9,655 bases of DNA from an uncultured Clostridia bacterium (GTDB taxonomy: Bacteria > Bacillota > Clostridia > Oscillospirales > Acutalibacteraceae): assembly GCA_937912045.1 (NCBI GenBank), contig CALDPI010000262.1, positions 1 to 9,655 of the forward strand, given 5' to 3'. Below the pieces are notes generated by a model, which worked only from the letters and a program-made list of their open reading frames with translations, did not search any database and was not told where the DNA came from. This document shows positions 7,001 through 9,655 of this stretch, piece by piece; positions within the stretch are counted from its first letter, which is position 1, and each line of letters begins with the position of its first letter. The translations under genes were made by a program, and so were the position numbers.

Positions 7001-8155
7001 TTATATTCTTTCATACCGTCCTCCGGGGACAGCCTTAATATACCCAAAAAGTTCAAGTTCTGCCAGAGCCGTCATAAGCTCTGATGCATTATAATCATTA
7101 AAAACGGATAATTCATCAATACAGAATGCGCTCTGCGGTGCCGAAGTATATATCGCTTCTGCCACTGCAGACACGTTTTTTATCTGCTTTATTTCAGTAG
7201 CTGATGAATTAGCATCTTCATTGTTATCATTATTAAGTTGCTCGTATTTGTATGCAGGCTCAAATGCTTTTTTGGTATCAAGCTTATCGCCAAACATACA
7301 AAGATACTCTTCAAAAACGTCCATTGCGGAAAGCAGCGGCTTTGCACCGTCACGCAGCAACAAATTAGAGCCCTTATATTGCGGCAGCGTTGGATTTCCC
7401 GGGACAACAAAAACGTCTCTACCCTGCTCTGCCGCACAGCGTGCCGTAATTAGTGCACCGCTACGCTCGTCCGCCTCGATAACTACCGTGCCCAAGGTTA
7501 CGCCTGACATAAGTCGGTTTCGGATTTGAAAAGCACCCGTTTTCAGCGGATAATTTGGTGGAAATTCTGAAATAAGACAACCAGATTTCACAATTTGCTG
7601 ACGCAAAGCTTCGTTTGCCTTCAAATAATCATAGCCGATTCCACACGGTAAAAACGCAACCGTCTTGGCATTTTCGTGCAAGGCACCATTATGTGCTGCC
7701 GCATCAACGCCTTTTGCACCGCCGCTTATAACAGTAATTCCGCCGCGCGACAGTCGTGCAGAAAGTGAATATGCAGCCTTAATTCCGAAATCCGAGCATT
7801 CACGCGGTCCAACAATACAAACCGTCGGTATTGCGTTAAAGTTCGGCAATTCACCCTTGTAATACAGCACAATGGGAAAATCGGGAATATTGCGAAGCAG
7901 GTCGGGATATGCCTTGTCCGCAAAGGTCAAAATTCCAATATTATTTTTCTTGCACTCAGCAAGTATATTTTCAGCCTCTTCGAGTGATTTATCAAAAAGA
8001 CGTTCTAACTCACTCTTCGTAAAAAGGCGAGAATTTTCGAGTTTTTCTCTATCGGCATTAAATACCGAAACCGCGTCACCAAAGGCATCTAACACCGCGG
8101 TTACGCGAGGATTACCAAAACGAAGACAGCACTGAAGCCAAACCCAATACTTCAT
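7001..8155 (-). CDS. dprA: DNA-processing protein DprA (Smf)
   Basis: DprA binds incoming or exposed single-stranded DNA and loads RecA on it. It is required for natural transformation in competent species and is also kept in many that are not known to be competent. The predicted protein is 384 residues. An N-terminal helical region (about 1-75) precedes the extended Rossmann fold (about 80-285). That fold has IVGPREC (114-120), SGGAKGVDAAAH (144-155), RNRLMSG (212-218), EADERSGALITA (227-238) and VPGNP (251-255). A polar linker rich in Asn, Asp and Ser (about 305-322) leads to a C-terminal winged-helix domain (about 328-384). The usual G-S/T-R turn is G-P-R here, a small deviation. The upstream in-frame ATG at 8176 would add 7 residues but has no ribosome binding site. 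The ATG at 8155 has AGAGG 5 bases upstream and begins two bases after the methyltransferase stop, so it is chosen. Confidence 0.95.
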   Translation of the reverse strand: MKYWVWLQCCLRFGNPRVTAVLDAFGDAVSVFNADREKLENSRLFTKSELERLFDKSLEEAENILAECKKNNIGILTFADKAYPDLLRNIPDFPIVLYYKGELPNFNAIPTVCIVGPRECSDFGIKAAYSLSARLSRGGITVISGGAKGVDAAAHNGALHENAKTVAFLPCGIGYDYLKANEALRQQIVKSGCLISEFPPNYPLKTGAFQIRNRLMSGVTLGTVVIEADERSGALITARCAAEQGRDVFVVPGNPTLPQYKGSNLLLRDGAKPLLSAMDVFEEYLCMFGDKLDTKKAFEPAYKYEQLNNDNNEDANSSATEIKQIKNVSAVAEAIYTSAPQSAFCIDELSVFNDYNASELMTALAELELFGYIKAVPGGRYERI

Positions 8156-8157
8156 AA

Positions 8158-8934
8158 CTACCTCTGCATTTCCCACATAACAATAGATGCGGCAACAGCA
8201 GCATTAAGCGATTCTGCCCTGCCGGTCATCTTAATCGTTATGGGGCTGGAAATATTTATCGTTTTCTCGGTCAGACCGTTGGCCTCATTGCCAATAATAG
8301 AAATACAGCCGTCCTCAAAATTAACATCGGTAACCGACGTTGCATCAGGCGATACAACGCAGGAATAAAGCTCAAGGCGTGATTTTAAAAGAGCATCGGC
8401 AAAATCTGTTGTGCGTATAATCGGCAATCGCAAAAGCGCACCCATTGAAGCACGCAGCGACTTTGGAGAATACGGGTCGCAGCAATCGGGCGACAAAATC
8501 AGTCCGCTTATGCCAAGCGCCTCCGCCGTGCGCGAAATTGCACCCAGATTTGACGGGTCAGCCAAATTCTCAAGCGCGATATACCTTCCCTTTGGTTTAA
8601 TTTTTTCGGTACGGTTCGGGGTTTTGCATATGCAAATAATACCCTGCGGTGTTTTGGTGTCGGAAATTTTCGAAAATGCTGCTTCAGACAGCATATGGCT
8701 TTTGTCCGAATTCATCGAAAGGAATTCGAGTGTTTCCTCGTGTTTTTCCAAAGCTTCGCTTGTAAACAGAAGATATTCAAATTTAAAGCCGTTCTCTGCG
8801 GCATCACGACAAAGACGCAACCCTTCAATCACAAAAAGGCCGTACTCCCTACGGGAGCGGCCGGAGCCTTGCAGCTTAACTGCAAGCTTGATTACAGGGT
8901 TGTCTTTGCTTGTGATTTCCGTGAATGATATCAA
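8158..8934 (-). CDS. SpoU/TrmH-family RNA 2'-O-methyltransferase
   Basis: This is a SAM-dependent enzyme with a trefoil-knot (SPOUT) fold that methylates a ribose 2'-OH, most likely in 23S rRNA, as known for RlmB- and TsnR-like members. With the TTG start it is 258 residues. The N-terminal substrate-binding domain (about 28-102) includes YGLFVIEG. The catalytic domain has motif 1 LENLADPSNLGAISRTA (N129 and R135), a RASMGALLRLP block (161-171), motif 2 IIGNEANGL (213-221) and motif 3 SLNAAVAASIV (242-252). The target nucleotide cannot be told from sequence. No ATG is available near the N-terminus. A GTG at 8943 would add 3 residues, but the AAAAGG at 8945-8950 ends one base before it, too close. 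The same site is 10 bases from the TTG at 8934. The gene follows the rplT terminator and precedes dprA by 2 bases. Confidence 0.9.
   Translation of the reverse strand: MISFTEITSKDNPVIKLAVKLQGSGRSRREYGLFVIEGLRLCRDAAENGFKFEYLLFTSEALEKHEETLEFLSMNSDKSHMLSEAAFSKISDTKTPQGIICICKTPNRTEKIKPKGRYIALENLADPSNLGAISRTAEALGISGLILSPDCCDPYSPKSLRASMGALLRLPIIRTTDFADALLKSRLELYSCVVSPDATSVTDVNFEDGCISIIGNEANGLTEKTINISSPITIKMTGRAESLNAAVAASIVMWEMQR
8161..8165 (-). promoter_or_regulatory. Ribosome binding site that decides the dprA start
   Basis: AGAGG on the minus strand lies 5 bases before the ATG at 8155, inside the last codons of the methyltransferase gene. The alternative dprA ATG at 8176 has no comparable sequence upstream. 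Confidence 0.65.
8833..8862 (-). other. Terminator-like hairpin inside the methyltransferase coding sequence
   Basis: On the coding strand, GGCCG then CTCCC pair with GGGAG then CGGCC around a GTA loop, with a 2-base TA bulge on the 3' side. This makes a GC-rich 10-bp stem, followed at once by TTTTT. It has the layout of an intrinsic terminator but lies in codons 25-34, which encode GRSRREYGLF. The protein segment is of a conserved kind (Tyr/Phe-Gly-x-Phe before IEG), so the resemblance may be by chance. If functional, it would be masked when ribosomes translate the gene and active when they do not. Confidence 0.4.
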
Positions 8935-8944
8935 CCGACACACA

Positions 8945-8950
8945 CCTTTT
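8945..8950 (-). promoter_or_regulatory. Ribosome binding site of the methyltransferase gene
   Basis: AAAAGG on the minus strand is the only purine-rich site between the terminator and the gene. Its distance of 10 bases to the TTG at 8934, against 1 base to the GTG at 8943, favours the TTG start. Confidence 0.6.
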
Positions 8951-8959
8951 AATAAATCT

Positions 8960-8990
8960 AAAAAAGCGCCCGAGAGTATGCCTCGGGCGC
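8960..8990 (-). terminator. Intrinsic terminator after rplT
   Basis: The inverted repeat GCGCCCGAG / CTCGGGCGC forms a perfect 9-bp GC-rich stem with a 7-base loop (8966-8990). On the minus strand it is followed by six T (8960-8965). It starts 7 bases after the rplT stop, and another run of seven T lies between the stop codon and the stem. The T-run orientation shows that it ends transcripts coming from infC-rpmI-rplT and does not act in the other direction. Only about 25 bases separate it from the next gene's start. Confidence 0.93.
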
Positions 8991-8997
8991 AAAAAAA

Positions 8998-9357
8998 CTA
9001 CTTGCTTAAAGCCTTTTTGGCAGTTTCTGCAAGAGTAGCAAAACCGGCAGCATCATTAACAGCCAGGTCAGCAAGCATCTTGCGGTTTAACTGTACACCG
9101 GACTTCTTAAGACCGTTCATAAATGTAGAATAGTTCATACCGTTAATCTTTGCAGCAGCAGAAATTCTGGTAATCCAAAGACGACGGAAATCACGCTTCT
9201 TGAGTCTGCGTCCGATATAGGCATAATTGCCCGACTTCATTACAGCCTCTTTAGCGGTTCTAAAGAGCTTAGATTTAGCTCCAAAATAGCCCTTAGCGAG
9301 CTTTAAAGTCTTTTTTCTTCTTTTGCGTGTTGCTAACGCACCTTTTACTCGTGCCAT
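8998..9357 (-). CDS. rplT: Large-subunit ribosomal protein bL20
   Basis: bL20 binds 23S rRNA domain II and is needed early in 50S assembly. In Firmicutes and Proteobacteria it also represses its own operon by binding mRNA. The 119-residue length is standard. The start MARVKGALATRKRRKK, the basic long N-terminal helix, and the globular-part sequences YIGRRLKKRDFRRLWI and AAKINGMNYSTFMNGLKKSG are all typical. The start is fixed by GGAGG (9367-9371), 9 bases upstream. It lies 37 bases after rpmI. The intrinsic terminator directly follows its stop codon, marking the end of the infC-rpmI-rplT operon. The regulatory leader of this operon would lie upstream of infC, outside the window. Confidence 0.98.
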   Translation of the reverse strand: MARVKGALATRKRRKKTLKLAKGYFGAKSKLFRTAKEAVMKSGNYAYIGRRLKKRDFRRLWITRISAAAKINGMNYSTFMNGLKKSGVQLNRKMLADLAVNDAAGFATLAETAKKALSK

Positions 9358-9366
9358 TTACAGCAA

Positions 9367-9371
9367 CCTCC
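9367..9371 (-). promoter_or_regulatory. Ribosome binding site of rplT
   Basis: Consensus GGAGG on the minus strand lies 9 bases before the rplT ATG, in the 37-base gap after rpmI. Its strength fits a highly expressed ribosomal protein. Confidence 0.85.
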
Positions 9372-9394
9372 ATTATTCTGTGTAATACCCTATT

Positions 9395-9592
9395 TTACTT
9401 ATAAGGAATCATTTTCTTGACTGCTGCTACATTTGTTGTGTGCGCAACCACAGTCTTACGTAAATTTCTCTTACGCTTGGTAGTCTTCTTGTTAAGGATG
9501 TGTGACTTGTAAGCGTGTGCACGCTTTACCTTACCGGTTTTTGTAAGCTTAAAACGCTTTTTTGCACCGCTGTGTGTTTTAATTTTAGGCAT
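9395..9592 (-). CDS. rpmI: Large-subunit ribosomal protein bL35
   Basis: This is a small, very basic 65-residue protein of the 50S subunit. The N-terminal MPKIKTHSGAKKRFKLT and the Lys/Arg-rich middle with HILNKKTTKRKRNLR are diagnostic of bL35. The C-terminal VKKMIPYK is also typical. The ATG is preceded at 9 bases by AGGAGG (9602-9607). It sits between infC (16 bases upstream) and rplT, the conserved IF3-L35-L20 order, in which the three products are co-regulated by L20. Confidence 0.98.
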   Translation of the reverse strand: MPKIKTHSGAKKRFKLTKTGKVKRAHAYKSHILNKKTTKRKRNLRKTVVAHTTNVAAVKKMIPYK

Positions 9593-9601
9593 GTTAAAAA
9601 T

Positions 9602-9607
9602 CCTCCT
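9602..9607 (-). promoter_or_regulatory. Ribosome binding site of rpmI
   Basis: Perfect AGGAGG on the minus strand lies 9 bases before the rpmI ATG. It overlaps the second of the tandem stop codons (TAA TAG) that end infC. Confidence 0.88.
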
Positions 9608-9608
9608 A

Positions 9609-9655
9609 TTATGATTTTACGGGTTTAGGGGCTAAGAACATAAGCATGTTTCTTC
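9609..9655 (-). CDS. infC: Translation initiation factor IF-3, last 14 codons only
   Basis: Reading into the window on the minus strand, the frame ends RNMLMFLAPKPVKS and then TAA at 9611-9609, with a TAG directly behind it. The pattern RNM-x-M-x-LAPK is the usual C-terminal strand of IF-3, the factor that keeps 30S subunits free and checks the initiator tRNA-start codon pairing. Its position directly before rpmI-rplT confirms the call. The other two frames here stop earlier and match nothing. The rest of the gene and its leader lie outside the window. Confidence 0.88.
   Translation of the reverse strand, partial: RNMLMFLAPKPVKS

Noticed and set aside
7088..7093. A perfect TATAAT on the minus strand within the 3' end of dprA, about 100 bases before topA.
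   Set aside because: No TTGACA-like -35 element lies 16-18 bases upstream (the nearest, TTGATG, is 20 away) and there is no extended TGn. In AT-rich codons this can occur by chance. It remains a candidate only if start-site mapping supports it.
8411..9133. A 240-codon open frame on the plus strand opposite the methyltransferase and the end of rplT.
   Set aside because: It runs antisense to two confidently identified genes and across the terminator, has no family-like motif and no ribosome binding site. It is a by-product of codon bias on the other strand.
1..9655. A hidden new system: mobile element, CRISPR array, toxin-antitoxin pair, defence island or RNA gene.
   Set aside because: Almost every base belongs to recognised core genes on one strand. 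The largest non-coding gap is about 60 bases and holds a terminator. I saw no repeats, tRNA-like cloverleafs or horizontally acquired segments.

Overview
The window holds eleven protein genes, all on the minus strand and packed almost end to end. Nine are complete and two are cut by the window edges. All but one encode well-known bacterial housekeeping proteins. The content and order, the strong AGGAGG-type ribosome binding sites, the three-zinc-finger topoisomerase I of about 690 residues and the Elp3-like radical SAM gene between rnc and smc point to a Firmicute. Most likely it is an anaerobic member of the Clostridia (Oscillospirales/Eubacteriales type) with intermediate GC content. That placement is inferred from gene style and synteny, not from a database match.

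In the direction of transcription (high to low coordinates), the window opens with the translation-factor and ribosomal-protein operon: the last codons of infC, then rpmI (bL35) and rplT (bL20). It is closed by a clear intrinsic terminator at 8960-8990. Next come a SpoU-family rRNA 2'-O-methyltransferase, dprA (ssDNA-binding RecA loader), topA (topoisomerase I) and trmFO (folate-dependent tRNA U54 methylation). plsX (phospholipid synthesis), rnc (RNase III), an Elp3-like radical SAM protein and the first 308 codons of smc (chromosome condensation) follow.

From the methyltransferase to smc the genes are separated by at most 14 bases, or overlap by 4, so they are probably read as one long transcript with translational coupling at several junctions. 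Functionally the run joins RNA maturation (methyltransferase, TrmFO, RNase III, perhaps the radical SAM enzyme), DNA topology and chromosome handling (TopA, DprA, SMC) and lipid precursor synthesis (PlsX). It looks like two conserved Firmicute blocks (dprA-topA-trmFO and plsX-rnc-smc) placed behind the infC operon.

I see no mobile element, CRISPR array, tRNA or rRNA gene, prophage or defence system. No intergenic stretch exceeds about 60 bases. The points most worth a second look are modest. One is an intrinsic terminator with no room for a promoter before the next gene. Another is a terminator-like hairpin with a T-run inside the methyltransferase coding sequence. The others are the radical SAM protein, which lacks the Elp3 acetyltransferase domain, and the absence of acpP between plsX and rnc.
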